Below, piece by piece: positions 21,475-33,180 of a DNA stretch of 64,000 nt. The notes under the pieces are model-generated. The model ran no database searches, was not told where the DNA came from, and saw nothing but the letters and a program-made list of their open reading frames with translations. Source of the DNA: Euclidia mi. Taxonomy: Eukaryota > Arthropoda > Insecta > Lepidoptera > Erebidae. Each line of letters begins with the position of its first letter. Positions within the stretch are counted from its first letter, which is position 1. The position numbers and the translations under genes are program-made. The stretch is taken from assembly GCA_944739405.2 (NCBI GenBank), contig OX123205.2, positions 37,220,475 through 37,284,474 of the forward strand, written 5' to 3'.

Positions 21475-21785
21475 GTGGGGAGACCGACAGACTGCTACAC
21501 AGAGGATCTCGGGTTCGAGTCCACGGCACGAACCAAAGACTTTTCAAGTTTAAGTGCGAATTAAATTGTTACCTATCTATCGCTTGCTAAACATTGAAGA
21601 AAAACATCGTGAGGAAACCTGCATGTCTGAGAGTTCTCCATAATGTTCTCGAAAGACATGTGAAGTCCGTCAACCTGGACTTGGTCAGCGTGGTGGACTA
21701 CAGCCTTACCCTTCTCATAGTGAAAAGAGGCCCGTGCCCAGCAGTGGGAAAGTATATATACAGCACTTATGATGATGAGTATAAT
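21475..21785 (+). mobile_element. SINE type G
   Basis: The head has a TGGGGAGACCGACAGACTGC region and B box GGTTCGAGTCC. The body is 'catcgtgaggaaacctgcat', the tail 'gaggcccgtgcccagcagtg', ending in GATGATGA. Other copies or fragments: 21980-22075, 23340-23690 (minus), 28350-28420, 30330-30610 (minus), 34140-34310 and 60110-60280. Confidence 0.75.
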
Positions 21786-22126
21786 GTTATTATTGTTTAA
21801 ACAAATATCCGTTTAGTTTTTTAGTATATTTAGTTACTGTTATGGCGTTAACTTATTAGCAACGTAATAACATATTTGGTTTTGTCAATAAGATGAACAA
21901 ATGTTTATACTTAAAACCAACTGACACTATTGTTGTAACGATAATAAGTACTACATACATAGATACACGTGTAAGAGTTGCGATTACTCAGTGGAGAAAC
22001 TAAATGCCACGAAAGGACTTGGGTTCGAACCACGCTGCGCCACATTGACTTTTCAAAGCTATTAGTGACTAGTGAATGCCCGCAGCTATGCTTGCACAAT
22101 TTATTTTAAAATAACTATTTCGTCCT
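21786..22126 (+). repeat. Spacer with a SINE type G head fragment
   Basis: Positions 21980-22075 contain CAGTGGAGAAAC and GGTTCGAACC, like a type G head. The rest is AT-rich. Confidence 0.45.
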
Positions 22127-22335
22127 GAGGGTCTAGTACGAGTTTTACTCGGTGACGATAGACTAGTCGACGGGAACAATTTTCATACATTTTCGAAATG
22201 CGCACCCTAGCGGTCTCTATCGATCGCTACTCTCCGTTAGGGGCGCTTAAAGAAATTGTATGGAATTTGTTCCCGTCGACTAGGCTATCATCACCGTGAC
22301 AATCGTGTGTAAAGCCCGTGGCAGACCCTCTGATC
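22127..22335. mobile_element. Foldback MITE family B, copy 2
   Basis: Shares GGTCTAGTACGAGTTTTAC, GACGATAGACTAGTCGACGG and 'cggtctctatcgatcgctac' with 1095-1305. The right arm is more eroded. Confidence 0.8.
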
Positions 22336-23339
22336 CAGTGGCAATTTCGAGAAATCACTTCTTAATGATAGATCGCCCGGCGTCCTACTAGCAGGACTTA
22401 AAGTATTTCACACACTTCTGTAAAAAAATATAATTCTTAGTTGAAATTTATATGACAAAAATAGTGCAAATCTTCTCTTTCGCGGGGTAGTAGAATAAAG
22501 TCAACGCAGCTGGCCTTCAATTGATAAGCGATGGCGCATTACCAAACACGTGGGAAGCGCGTTCCAGAAATCCGCCAAGGAAATGCACGGGGTCAAAAAC
22601 CTTTTGGTGAAAATTATATAAGTAAAATACTTCAATTGTGGTTACAATCTTGGCAAATAAGAAAAGTTGCGGGTATTCCTAATTCTAAGCATTCAGTATA
22701 AAAGGAATAGAGTAGTAGTAGTAGGTAATATATGTTGGTTTAAATGTTATTTAAGGTATGAAAATAATGTAACTATCGCTAATTACAAAAATATTATGTA
22801 CATACAGCATCTGCAAATGGATCTAAGCAATGTGGCTATTCAAGAAATTGCTATATAAGGCTTGTATTTCTTCTTATAGATAAAATAATAAATATCTTGC
22901 ACTATAGATACCATACTATTTTTACATACAAAATGCTTGCGGCTGGCAGGACTCGCGGCCGTCTACCGGCACGACATTCGGACGTCCTACCGGAAGCGCT
23001 TCCAGCAAGACTCGACTTTGGGCGATCTATGGTTAATGCACGTCTACTGTCGCCTAGGAACATAATATATAATTATGTAAATTTTCAGCTTCTTGTGTGA
23101 AGTAGTTTTGGCGGTACGTTGCCTGTGAGTCAGTCAGTAATGCAACAATTTTATATAGGTATACAGATAGATTGCAATCTTGCCTGATGAATATACATTG
23201 TACTGTACAGTCTCAATGCACTGTACATTGCATTGCTGACGGGCGTCATTTACTTAGCCGCCGCGGCATATATTAATTCCTTAGCAGAGGGGCCAAGTGG
23301 GCTATCCCCAGTATGGACTAGTGCCTACCCCAGAATTCT
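22336..23339. other. Spacer with degraded LINE-end repeat
   Basis: Positions 23080-23160 retain 'cagcttcttgtgtgaagtag' and 'cagtcagtaatgcaa' from the LINE-end repeat. No gene seen. Confidence 0.4.
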
Positions 23340-23690
23340 GGTTTATCATCATCAGCCTGTATATAGAAGTACTGTCCCACAGCTGGGCACGGGCCTCTTC
23401 TCACTATCAGAAGGGTAAGGCCATAGTCCACCACGCTGGCCAAGTGCGGGTTGACAGACTTCACATGTCTTTCGAGAACATTACGGAGAACTCTCAGACA
23501 TGCAGGTTTTCTCACGATGTTTTCCTTCACCGTTAAGCAAGCGATAATTAACAATTTAATACGCACTTAACTTCGAAAAGTCATTGGTGTACGTGTGCAG
23601 TGGATTCGAACCCGAGACCCTCTGCGTGGCAGTCCGTCGGTCTCTCTACTCGGCTATCGCTGCTGCTTTGAATTCTGGTTACTGATTCGA
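23340..23690 (-). mobile_element. SINE type G, minus copy
   Basis: The tail ('agctgggcacgggcctcttc') is at the left and the tRNA-like head ('gattcgaacccgagaccctc') at the right. Short open frames on both strands lie within it and are not genes. Confidence 0.75.
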
Positions 23691-23871
23691 AATTCCAGGC
23701 TGGACACCAAAGTAATTGTATTGTAAAGACCCAAGTCCACCCTGAAAATAACCTAGATACACCAATGATTAATACAAAACAAAACATAGCCAGTGCGAAC
23801 GGTACCGTTGCGATGAACGTACATTTAAGAGTCGAATTGCCAAAGCCAGACCTGTAGGTTTACGCATAAGG
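23691..23871. other. Unassigned spacer
   Basis: Nothing recognised. Confidence 0.35.
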
Positions 23872-24092
23872 GCGGTTTCAGATTAGCGTTTTATACGCGC
23901 GTATAAGCTCGTTTTTGGAAGCGCATGTAGGTGCGTATAGGCGCGCCTTTTGGCACAAGCGAAACTCGTACGAGCGTTGACGCGCTTCTAAGCTCGTATA
24001 AGCGAGATAGCGAGAGAGCGCGTGTAAGCGCGTATGCTGAAACTACCGTATACCTACGCGCAGAAAAATACGCTAATTTGAAACCGCTCTAA
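23872..24092. mobile_element. MITE family J with GCGC-rich body
   Basis: Ends GGGCGGTTTCAGATTAGCG and CGCTAATTTGAAACCGC are inverted. The interior is dense in GCGC, CGTATA and AAGCGCG words, many inverted. Single copy here. Confidence 0.75.
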
Positions 24093-24749
24093 TATACAAA
24101 CAATTTAGTACTATTGTGATCATTCTCCGCACTCATATAACCATAACACATTATCTTCTAGAGTACTCATCAGACAACAGTGTCTCAGGCTAAGACATAG
24201 AAATCCACGCGGTCAATGCCGCGAGTAGCAACTAGTTAATAATAAAATAGTAGCCTTCTGAGTTAATAATAAAGCCTTTAGCAACAATAACCCATTTATA
24301 TTCATTAAGCAACGAGGAAAATACATGAAAAATGGCCAAGTGCGTGTCGGGCCACGCGCAATGTAGGGTTCCGTAGTTGCTCATAATGACTTGCTGCAAA
24401 GGGTATTAATGTACAACAAATCCGACTGTTTATTTTGCTGAAGAAATAATTTTAATAACACTATTATAAGAACCTAAGTTTTGTTTAGAAAAATACTAGG
24501 TATGTATCCAGTTATGTATTGTAAACATAAAATGTGGTTTCCAAGATATACTACTACTATACATACGTAGTACCGTAGTACATTACATACCAAAGTACGT
24601 TTATCTTTAAGATTAAGCCAGCGCGCCCAATGTAAACTCACAGAAATAGGTACCTATTTATAAGTTAACCGACGATTACTCGTAAACTAGTGATATCTAC
24701 TTAGCCGTGATAGTTTTCCTTTTAAATTCGTTATATGAAGGTACTACAT
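24093..24749. other. Spacer with a GGTTCC-family scrap
   Basis: 'gccaagtgcgtgtcgggcca', then 'gtagggttccgtag' at 24332-24380, is a repeat end. Otherwise AT-rich with no gene. Confidence 0.4.
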
Positions 24750-25172
24750 TTGTGATTTTTTTCACCTCTTCTAAATTAATAGTTTAGCCAGCAGAGAGGG
24801 GGGGATACTTGAGTCTAACAATTTTTTTCACTTCATAGCTTGATATTTGACAAACCAATCACTTGATCGAAAAATGATTTGAGCAAACTAATAATATTTT
24901 TTTTAAACCTATCCAATGATACCCCACATGATGGGGTACTCAACCAAAACAAATTCAACCCCACTACTTATATATGTAGGGGAGATGAGATACCCCTAAA
25001 AAAAATATTTTACTAAATTTTATTCTACAGTTTTGTTGCAATATCTTATTTCTATATTCATGTCAAATATCAGCTTTCTAGTATCAGGCGTCTTTGAGCT
25101 AAGCTGCGGACGGACAGACGGACGGACACGACGAAACTACAAGGGTTCCTTGTGGAATACGGAACCCTAAAA
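24750..25172 (+). repeat. GGTTCC-type interspersed repeat
   Basis: A long AT-rich body containing 'gataccccacatgatggggt' (itself a hairpin) ends in the same 90 bp as 1-92, with GGGTTCC..GGAACCC at the 3' end. Confidence 0.6.
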
Positions 25173-25564
25173 AGAACAATTTCTGTGAAAATTCCCTTTT
25201 TAGATGGGATAGTGGCGGACTTCCTCAGGAAGCGAACGGCTAACGTCACAGATAATTAATAGTCAGATAAATAAATACATAATATATTACAAGTTATTAT
25301 CTAACGTAATTTTAATGAATATTATTTGAAGATCTGTCGATTCATTGTCTCTGGAGAATTGGTTACGACGCGGCGGCTTTTCCTGTCGTTCGAATGAAGT
25401 TCGTCTTGTTCAAGGTAACGCTCTGAGTTAAATGTTACAATAATCAGTTAGCCATCCAAAGGGTGCCGGTTGTAAACGTTGCTTAGTTTAAAAATAATAA
25501 TCACCATAATAATCACCTTTTGATTTAATAGGTGATTATTATGGTTTCGATCCCTTATTGGACA
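25173..25564. other. Unassigned spacer
   Basis: Contains a small direct/inverted piece, 'aataatcaccataataatca' against 'ggtgattattatgg'. No gene. Confidence 0.4.
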
Positions 25565-26210
25565 ACACTAAAGCTGCGTATCCATTATGCGCTCCTGGTG
25601 CGCGCGCCATGAACACCCGCGCCGAGAGCGCGTTCACGGAACGCGCTCCAAATATCTAAATGATATCAACTCCGCGCGCCATGGTGCGCGTGGCAACTGT
25701 TCCAGTGTTCGGTCGTTCAACATGCAGGCAGCCGTGCACGAGGAGCAGCTGCGTCTATGTTTATATTCACAGTATTATACAGAAGAAAAACATAAACGTA
25801 AAGTGCGTTGGTGGATGAAAGAGTTGTTTCACTACTTATTTCCTTCAAGCGTCTTCTCTGAGCGGCAACTTTGATTATCCATCGCTCGGAACGTAGCGAA
25901 CACACAAAATAATATCACATCCGTCTCAACTGGCGCGCGCGCCACAATTGAGTTTCCTTTGATGCGCGGTAAAAAACCGACTTTAGATGGAACGGGGCGT
26001 TCCATGTTCGAGCGTTCCAACAAACACATTGGCGCGCGTTCCAAAATGGTAGCAATTTCGCGCGGCCGGAACGCGCGCCAATGTTCGTCCTTTTGGAGCG
26101 CGAAGTCGAAACGCGGCTTGAGTATGATCAAAAAAAATTTTGTTTCGAGTCGGCGCGCACATTGTGTCCTTTGATCGCACGTTTTTAAAGTTTCCCACAA
26201 CGCAGTTTTT
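25565..26210. mobile_element. GC-rich, GCGCGC-dense element with a short basic ORF
   Basis: This CG-rich block stands out against AT-rich flanks. GGAACGCGC and its complement GCGCGTTCC recur several times, and GGCGCGCG words are frequent. A 50-codon frame inside (25722-25874) contains TEEKHKRKVRWWMKELF, faintly like the start of PIF/Harbinger transposases. A terminal match is weak (AAGCTGCGT / ACGCAGTTTT). Probably a nonautonomous DNA element; family open. Confidence 0.45.
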
Positions 26211-26492
26211 TCGATCCTGATAGTTATAATTAAAAAAGATTGAATAAATTCCTACTCATGAAATTGTAGGTACTCGTAGGTACTAAAAACGATTAATATT
26301 TTAGACATTTGTATTTTAGGAAACCGATGTACCTATCTATATTTTTATGACTTTTCAAATAGCCACTTAAAATACATAATAATATATCTTTTCTCATTTT
26401 ACCATCTACTAAACACTTCCCATAATTTATACCAATTACAACTACTTTATCATGAAACACGTGTCACCTACAATTTTGCAAGACGTTGACAG
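26211..26492. other. AT-rich spacer
   Basis: Nothing recognised. Confidence 0.4.
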
Positions 26493-26736
26493 ACATGCCC
26501 GTATTAATAAACCGATATCAGCATGGGAGTAGGATCTTAAGAGCTGGTTTGAGATCCCGACATAATAATAAACAAATCTTAAGATGCGGTTTAAGAGCCT
26601 TTCATCACTTGAGATCGCTTTGATTAATAAACAGTACTCGAGTTTCAAGATCGGTATCAAAGTGGTTCTCAAGATCAGGATAGTTGAGTACAGTCGATCC
26701 GGGACTTGAGATCGTGAACTTGTATCGGCGGTAACA

Positions 26737-27235
26737 ATGGACTTCGAAAATATTATTTCCGAAATCAGTTATTGCGATGAAGTAGATTATTATGATGATA
26801 TTCTATGGCCTTTTCAAATTCAACACCTAAAGTTTATATAACGGATGCGGCAAATCCATTCAAATTACCTCCGCAAAACTTTAAAAACGATTTCGATTTA
26901 GCCAAGAATCAGTGCTATATATACACATTGTTTCATTAATAAGAAATAATTTAGTGAAAAGTGATAACAGACGTCTGCTAGTTGCACCGGAAATAGCTGT
27001 ATTGTTAACTTTAAGGTATTGCGCTACAGCATCCTTTCAGGTAAATTTTTATCACTTGAATTGTAAACACGAAAATATGACTTTGTTGTGTATACTGTGT
27101 TCAGTGAAGTAATGGTAAAATGATTTATTAATAATGTTAAAAACCTTTCAGCTTGTCTGTAGAGATCTCATTAATTTATCACAGCCTACAGTGTCAAATA
27201 TAATAATTACAAAAGTATCGCGACTGCAAGCACTG
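26737..27235 (+). pseudogene. Harbinger transposase remnant with an intron
   Basis: An ATG at 26737 opens MDFENIISEISYCDEVDYYD. After frame breaks come DNRRLLVAPEIAVLLTLRYC and ATASFQ, a GTAAAT donor at 27041, a 111-bp intron ending TTTCAG at 27151, then LVCRDLINLSQPTVSNIII and KVSRLQALL. This mirrors the conserved Harbinger block (LP.SP..QLL..LR..A.GSFQ / ..D...SQPTVS). The DDE catalytic part downstream is lost. The frame between 26800 and 26930 is broken. Confidence 0.7.
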
Positions 27236-27260
27236 CTACACACTACCTATATTACAATAT

Positions 27261-27349
27261 CCACAGAGAAAAGTTTTTTTAGAAATACTCTATGCTAGCT
27301 TAAGAGCTAGCATAAATAGAGTATTTCTAAAAAACTTTTCTCTCCGTGG
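27261..27349. repeat. Long perfect-like hairpin
   Basis: CCACAGAGAAAAG, TTTTTTTAGAAATACTCTAT and GCTAGCT are followed, after TAAG, by their reverse complements and CCGTGG. The stem is about 40 bp with few mismatches and a very small loop. Confidence 0.8.
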
Positions 27350-27372
27350 GCTAAAAACCTGTTTCCATTTTT

Positions 27373-27897
27373 AGGGTTCCGTACCTAAAAGGTAAAAGAC
27401 GGAACCCTATTACTAAGCCTCCGCTGTCTGTCTGTCTGTCTGTCCGTCTGTCTGTCACCAGGCTGTATCTCATAAACCATGATAGCTAGAAAGCTGAAAT
27501 TTTCACAAATTATGTATTTCGGTTGCCGCTATAACAACAAATATTAAAAATAAAAAGAAAATGAAAATATTAAGGGGAGTCCCATACAAAAAACGTGTTT
27601 TATTTCGTATTTTTTGCTCAAAATTACTAACTGTAACAGGTAGATGCTTTAAATTTTCACAGAATATGTAGTTGTATATTACCTTTCAAAATAAATAATT
27701 AAATTTAAAAAAAGTAAATAATAAAGGGGGGCTCCCATACAAGAAACGTAATTTTTAAGCAATTTGTTACTCGATTTTAATAAACAGGTAGAAACTTATA
27801 AAGTATTTAAGTATACATACAACGAACGTGATTTTCTTTTATAGATGATGGTACGGAAGCCTTTGTGCGCGAGTCCGACTCGCACTTGCCCAATTTT
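27373..27897 (+). repeat. Repeat G, copy 2, inside Harbinger relic
   Basis: Near-identical to 7908-8445, except that the terminal GGGTTCC hairpin has collapsed to 'gatggtacggaagcc'. Its high similarity to copy 1 suggests recent spread relative to the decayed host element. Confidence 0.8.
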
Positions 27898-28349
27898 TTA
27901 TAGTTTATATAACTTTAAAGTATAAATGATAAAATTTTAATTACTATAAACTGTAAAATAAATGTTTTTTACACATACAAAGTTGAACATTATTCTTCTG
28001 CAAAGCAAGTACTAAACGTACCGAACAAAAGATGAAATAGTTCCTTCATTGTGACGTAGCAAGTCTTGAAATCAGGATTTCATTGGGTGTCGAATTACGA
28101 ATCATAAGACCGTGATCTTAAGCTTGGTATCATCTGAGATGGTGTTGATATATGTTTATTAATTAGCGTCGACATTAAGATGCTGGTCGCATCTTGAGAC
28201 CGTATCAACTGATACCGCTCTTGAGATCACTATTAAGACTTGTTTATTAATACGGGCCTAAGACAAATGAATAAGAAACTTGAAGCCTTAAGTGAAGACA
28301 TTTTTAGAGTAATACATTACTAAGCAAGGTGGCATAGGTATTTTGAAGA

Positions 28350-28775
28350 CTACGGTCGGTAGTCTAGTGGCGGGACAAACAGACTGCTATGTCTCGGGTT
28401 CAAGCCCTTTTGAAGTTAAGTCAATTAGAAGCGCAGTTCTTAAGGATTTCGTGAGCCGATTCCAAGTGGGGACTGTCTCCAGTTTAGTTCGTAGTTGGCG
28501 CCGTTGGCGGCGCTGGCGTCGTTCTCCGTCTCTCTCGCTCTCGTAGTTAAGATACACTGGAGGAGAGAGAGACAGCTGCCGCAGCACGACTGCCACGCCG
28601 CTAAGCGGCAATTTGAGTCGCAGAAAGTTTGTCTTCAATTTCAGCTTTCTAGTTATCATGGTTTATGAGATACAGCCTGGTGACAAACAGACGGACAGAC
28701 GGACAGACAGACAGACAGCGGAGGCTTAGTAATAGGGTTCCGTTTTTTACCTTTTAGGTACGGAACCCTAAAAAC
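28350..28775. repeat. SINE G head, MITE A and repeat G fragments in series
   Basis: 28350-28420 is a type G SINE head ('agtctagtggcgggacaaac', GGTTCAAGCC). 28422-28640 is a 3'-truncated MITE A ('agaagcgcagttcttaagg'). 28641-28775 is the 5' end of repeat G on the minus strand, ending at a GGTTCC hairpin. Confidence 0.65.
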
Positions 28776-29337
28776 ATACATGAGTGGTCGTCAGCACATG
28801 TGTAGTATGGGTATGATTCACGCGTCGTATGTTTCGGCAGCACGTTTGTATATTTTTCCCTAAACATGACCATGTTGGGCTAGCCGCATCGCAAAAACCG
28901 ACACTTGGGGCACACCATATAACTTTCCAGCAGTCAATGTGTTAAGTAAAAAGCTGTTATTTTAATATTACAAACAGACACTCCAATTTTATTTATGTGT
29001 ATAGATTTGCGTTCCGCAACAAATACGCAATATCCATATTTGCCCTTGTACCTAAGCACTCCACAGGCGTCTAATCCCGTCAATACTTATACAACTTTAT
29101 CCCCAATTAAGTTCAATTTACGTCCTCTTTCTTAGGTCAACATGGAATATTTTCTACTCGTAGCATATAATCTGTCAATAGTGTTAATTTGTCCCGCCTA
29201 GACTAATTATTGGGGACCAATTGATGCCCAGCATGGTATAATAATAGGGAACCGTGCAAACAATTTGATTAAATATAATTTAGCTTATGAATAGGGTCGC
29301 CACACGCTTGGCGTTTCTTTGGGACATTATTTTTATT
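28776..29337. other. Unassigned spacer
   Basis: No gene or repeat recognised. Confidence 0.4.
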
Positions 29338-29577
29338 TATTTATAGACTCACGCCTTTATCTCCGAAGGGGCAGCAGAGGTGTAATTTACAGCCACATTT
29401 CGCCATGATTTTTTAGGTCCAAAGTAATAGGGCGCGAGCCTATTGCCGTTACCGGGCACATCACCAGACTCCGTGCTGCTACTGCGAATTCGGCAAAACC
29501 CAGTAACACTTTTGCCCGACTCAGGAATTGAACCCGGGACCTCCAATCAGCAGTCGCATACGCTATCCACTGAAAGC
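29338..29577 (-). mobile_element. SINE type A, minus copy
   Basis: Full tail and head present, apart from the last bases of the head, which end at 'ctatccactga'. Confidence 0.8.
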
Positions 29578-29861
29578 AGGAAGAGGAAGACCATCGTTGA
29601 ATCAATCATGTAAGGGGATTTTTTATTTAGACCTATCCTGAATTCTTCCAACTCTTGGCCACCGTATTGATGACAGTCTAGAAGCTTGTGTCAATATATT
29701 TCTGTATCAAGTGATGTTTTCGCCGAATAGTGGCTTTACGCCCACGTCTATTATCTATTATACTTACATCCTATTGTTCCTAATGGACTTTATTGTTTAG
29801 ACAGTTGCTAGGTACCTAGCGACGCCATGGCAAATGGGAGTTAGAAAAAAAATACTTTTTT
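29578..29861. other. Unassigned spacer
   Basis: Nothing recognised. Confidence 0.35.
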
Positions 29862-30122
29862 TTGAGCGGCGACAGCCCAGTGGTGTACGTAATGGACTGC
29901 CGAGACGATGGTCTCGGGTTCGATCCCCAGGTACCCCGGGCACACATCTCTGTCTTTTCGAAGTTATGTGTGTATTAAAAATGTTAATTATCGCTCGCTT
30001 AATAATGTGCCCGGTAGATGGCAATAGGCTCGCCCCCTATTACATTGGGATCTAAACATAACTGGCGAAATGTGGGTGTGTATACACCTCTGCCTTCCCC
30101 TTCGGGGATAAAAGGCGTGAAG
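29862..30122 (+). mobile_element. SINE type C, plus copy
   Basis: Best-preserved type C copy: 'gcggcgacagcccagtggtg', B box GGTTCGATCCC, 'aattatcgctcgcttaataa' and the shared tail ending 'ggcgtgaagtta'. Confidence 0.85.
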
Positions 30123-30147
30123 TTATTTATGTATGTATAATTGTGTT

Positions 30148-30280
30148 CTTCCAAAAGGGCAGCCAGAGGTATAATTCACCCAAATTTCGCTGTGTTATTT
30201 AATTTGTACGTCCCACGTAATAGGGGGCGAGATTCCGTGCTGCTACTGGGAATTCAGAAAAACGGTAACACTTTTGCCCT
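30148..30280 (-). mobile_element. SINE type A fragment with internal deletion
   Basis: Tail, 'cccacgtaatagggggcgag' and then directly 'attccgtgctgctactggga'. The usual 'cctattgccgttaccgggca' segment is missing, and so is the head. Confidence 0.65.
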
Positions 30281-30329
30281 TTCAAAATGTGCGGGCGCAG
30301 CTGCAGACATTCACTAGTAGTATATATGG

Positions 30330-30610
30330 TGCAGTATCTACTCATCATCATCATTGTATTCTCCACTGCTGGGCACAGGCCTCTTCTCACTGTAACAACC
30401 TGGTCACGAGATCGGTCTAAGCGGCGAGCGGCGCGGCAGGGGCGAGCGATTTCGATGTACATGGCGCGCTTTGCTACGCCCGCGGCGACCGATGTCGCCT
30501 CAGAGTAAACGCGCGATGTACATCGCCCGTGCCCCGCCCCCCCCTCGCCGCTTAGACCGATCTCGTGACCAGGACGTAAGAAAGTTCAGGCCATAGGCTA
30601 CGCCTGTGGG
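30330..30610 (-). mobile_element. SINE type G tail split by a MITE
   Basis: 'tgctgggcacaggcctcttc' at the left and 'ttcaggccataggctacgcc' at the right are parts of a type G SINE, interrupted by 30399-30573. Confidence 0.6.
30399..30573. mobile_element. MITE family H, perfect 30-bp inverted ends
   Basis: CCTGGTCACGAGATCGGTCT plus AAGCGGCGAG at the left is exactly complemented at the right. The GC-rich interior holds an inverted pair around CGATGTACAT. About 175 bp, no ORF. Confidence 0.8.
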
Positions 30611-31374
30611 CTTATCTGTTCCCTGGAAACCGTAGGAGTGCACTAAGAAGAGATTACCCAAAGTTACCACGAGATGGGGCAGAAACGGTTACATTAAAAT
30701 AAAGCGGGTGTAGCTGCAGGCAGCCTTATATATTATACTACATGAGCCCGCGGTTACACCCGCGTTATTTTAGGCTACTGCTCCGCTCCTGTCGCTCATA
30801 GCGCGATGTTATATAGCCTTTAGCCTTCCTCGATAAATGGGCTATCTAACACTGAAATAATGTTTTAAATCAGACAAACAGTTCCTAAGATTAGCGCGTT
30901 CAACCAAACAAACAAACTCTTCAGCTTTGTATATTAGTATATAAGATACGAGTAAGATATAAGATTCCTAAGGTAACACCATTAACACCTGTAAATTAAA
31001 CTTGTACTCAGGCAGTACATAACTCTAAAGGCGTATCCAGGTTCGTTAATTTGTTTATAAGTCGTAGAGCCTTGCTGATTTCAGCAAGCACTCAGACAGT
31101 ACTACCCTGTTACAGGTTATCAACGAAAAGTGACAATATCTCGATACTACTGCGGGTGTCCACAAGCATCGGTAATCGCTCACCATAAGGCGATACGTCG
31201 ATTCCGATGCATAAATATGACATTTTAATTTGTGTGCATTGACTATAGCCACTATGATACTTTACAAATGAGAATTAGCGCCTGCTACTTACCCTTTTCG
31301 ATATATCTGTCGCGATACTAAATAGTAAAAATACTACGCTAATAATACGGGAATAAATAAAACCTCTATCGTAA
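30611..31374 (-). repeat. LINE-end repeat (minus) and spacer
   Basis: Positions 30755-30965 match the complement of 54150-54360 ('ggctatctaacactgaaata', 'aaacaaactcttcagctttg'). The remainder up to 31374 shows nothing. Confidence 0.55.
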
Positions 31375-31612
31375 TCATCATCATCAGCCTTTAACAGTCC
31401 ACTGCTGGACTAGGCCTCTCCATTGAAAGGAGGAATTGGCCTACTATACCACGCTGGCCTAACGGGTTGGTATAGGGTTTGTATCAAGTTTTTCTTCTTT
31501 TACAGTGCTGCTCTCTGCATAATATGCTACCTCTGTCGGCTCTTACGACACCGATGGGATGATATGGGTTGGTGACATTCCGTATTCTTAATCCGTCACC
31601 ACACGGACAACC
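31375..31612 (-). repeat. Repeat I, minus copy
   Basis: Complement of 9965-10222, with the triplet end at the left. Confidence 0.7.
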
Positions 31613-31833
31613 TCTATCGTACTAAAGCATTTAAAAGTTAAAACGACAAATGTATACCGAATTTGAAATGTAACGATTCCTATTATCCATACCGTCTCAG
31701 AAATCAGAATTTTAAATAAATACATCTTTTAGTGATCCTTTTGTCGAATCCTTTAACCGACAGAAGATTTTTAAATGGTAGATTTACCTACATGCATATT
31801 TCATAGGTCAAACCCAACGTTTGACGTTTCTTT
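31613..31833. other. AT-rich spacer
   Basis: Nothing recognised. Confidence 0.35.
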
Positions 31834-31841
31834 TGCTCATG

Positions 31842-32146
31842 ACAAAGAGTTCAGATATTTACATAGAGGCGCATTCCTTATGGGCGCTCTGTAGACAAAC
31901 TTTCTGTGACCCAAATTGCCTATTGGCGGCGTGGCAGTCGCGCTGTGACAGCTGTCTCTACGAGTGCAAGAGAGACGAAGATTCCTCCAGTGTATCTTAA
32001 CTACGAGAGCAAGAGAGACGGAGAACGACGACAGCGCCACCAACGGCGCCAACTACGTACTACACTGACGACAGTCGCCAACTCGCCACTTGGAATCGGC
32101 ACACGAAATCCTTAAGAAATGCGCTTCTATGTAAATCTGTATTCAG
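31842..32146 (-). mobile_element. MITE family A, copy 3
   Basis: 305 bp flanked by TGCTCATG at 31834-31841 and 32147-32154. Inverted ends around TTCAGAT..TTACATAGAGGCGC and GCGCTTCTATGTAAATCTG. Aligns in reverse with 421-710. Confidence 0.8.
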
Positions 32147-32154
32147 TGCTCATG

Positions 32155-33180
32155 GTTTGAATGGTGCAATACTTGCGATATCGTTGAGATACCATACAGA
32201 GGATATCGAGAGTTGACTGCCATGCAGAGGATATCGGCATTAAACCTGCGGTTCCTGATTTATTTATTTATTAACAGGAAGACTAACAGCAAAAGTAACA
32301 AAATACAGTGTAAAAAAAGCCACAGTTAGCCAATTACTGGTATCCGCGGATATGTAAAATTGCACATGCTGCGCAGTATATATACCTAATAGATATGTGG
32401 ACATAGAAACAAATTCATTAAAGGTATATATAACAATTCAAAAATTCAGTGTCTATTAAAAAACACCAAGCTCTGTAACCGTCTCACCGTTTCGGTTTCG
32501 ATCTATGCGACAAAAATATCAAAATCATGTTGTTTACATTGTTTATTTAGAATATTACTCGCTCGCCACACAAACAAATTCTGCCGGTAATTTCTAGACA
32601 CTAATGGAAGCTGAATAGGGCCGTAGCGTAGTATCTTACAGCCCTCGTTGGAACATTAAATTGTATTTTACCCAGTCGATCCGGATAGTCAATGGATCCA
32701 GATATGGTGTTCAACAGATAAAGAACATTTGCCGAAGTTATATGAGTTTTTAATTGTTAATTATTGCTTGGCGAGTGTGTACAGCCAGTACCTACGTTAA
32801 GCCGTCGGTGCTGGCTGCCATGAACATCTTTGAAAGTCGATAGAAACTTACTAAGTCTTGTCTGAGTCATGGAATTTCGGTATCTTCTTTGATTCTGGAG
32901 GTCAAGCGGCGGTAACTTTGTGACAAAGCTAATAATTATGTCTTTTCCGGATAGACAATGATGATGAAATTCAGTACCTATCGATCTTGCTGCGATGCGT
33001 AAATACGCTAAATATAGTGGGTTGTGCCACCACCATGCTCAATCTATGGACATTGAAATATGTACCGCTAGATACCAGCACGAAATTTACAAATTTGTAG
33101 ACTGTGAGTAACTGGACAACTGTGTCTTTTTGCCCTATGATTTTCAGAATTCAAGAAATAGGGAACAGGCCTATCATTAT
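32155..33180. other. Unassigned spacer
   Basis: AT-rich. A scrap near 32795 ('cgttaagccgtcggtgctgg') resembles the end of SINE type G. No gene. Confidence 0.35.

Larger units (their letters stand above)
26493..28256 (+). mobile_element. PIF/Harbinger-type DNA transposon relic
   Basis: Left end GCCCGTATTAATAAAC and right end GTTTATTAATACGGGC are perfect inverted repeats. Both subterminal regions are packed with CTTGAGATC / GATCTCAAG and TCTTAAGA words. A decayed transposase lies between, and repeat G (27373-27897) is inserted in it. The target duplication is not clean. Confidence 0.75.
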
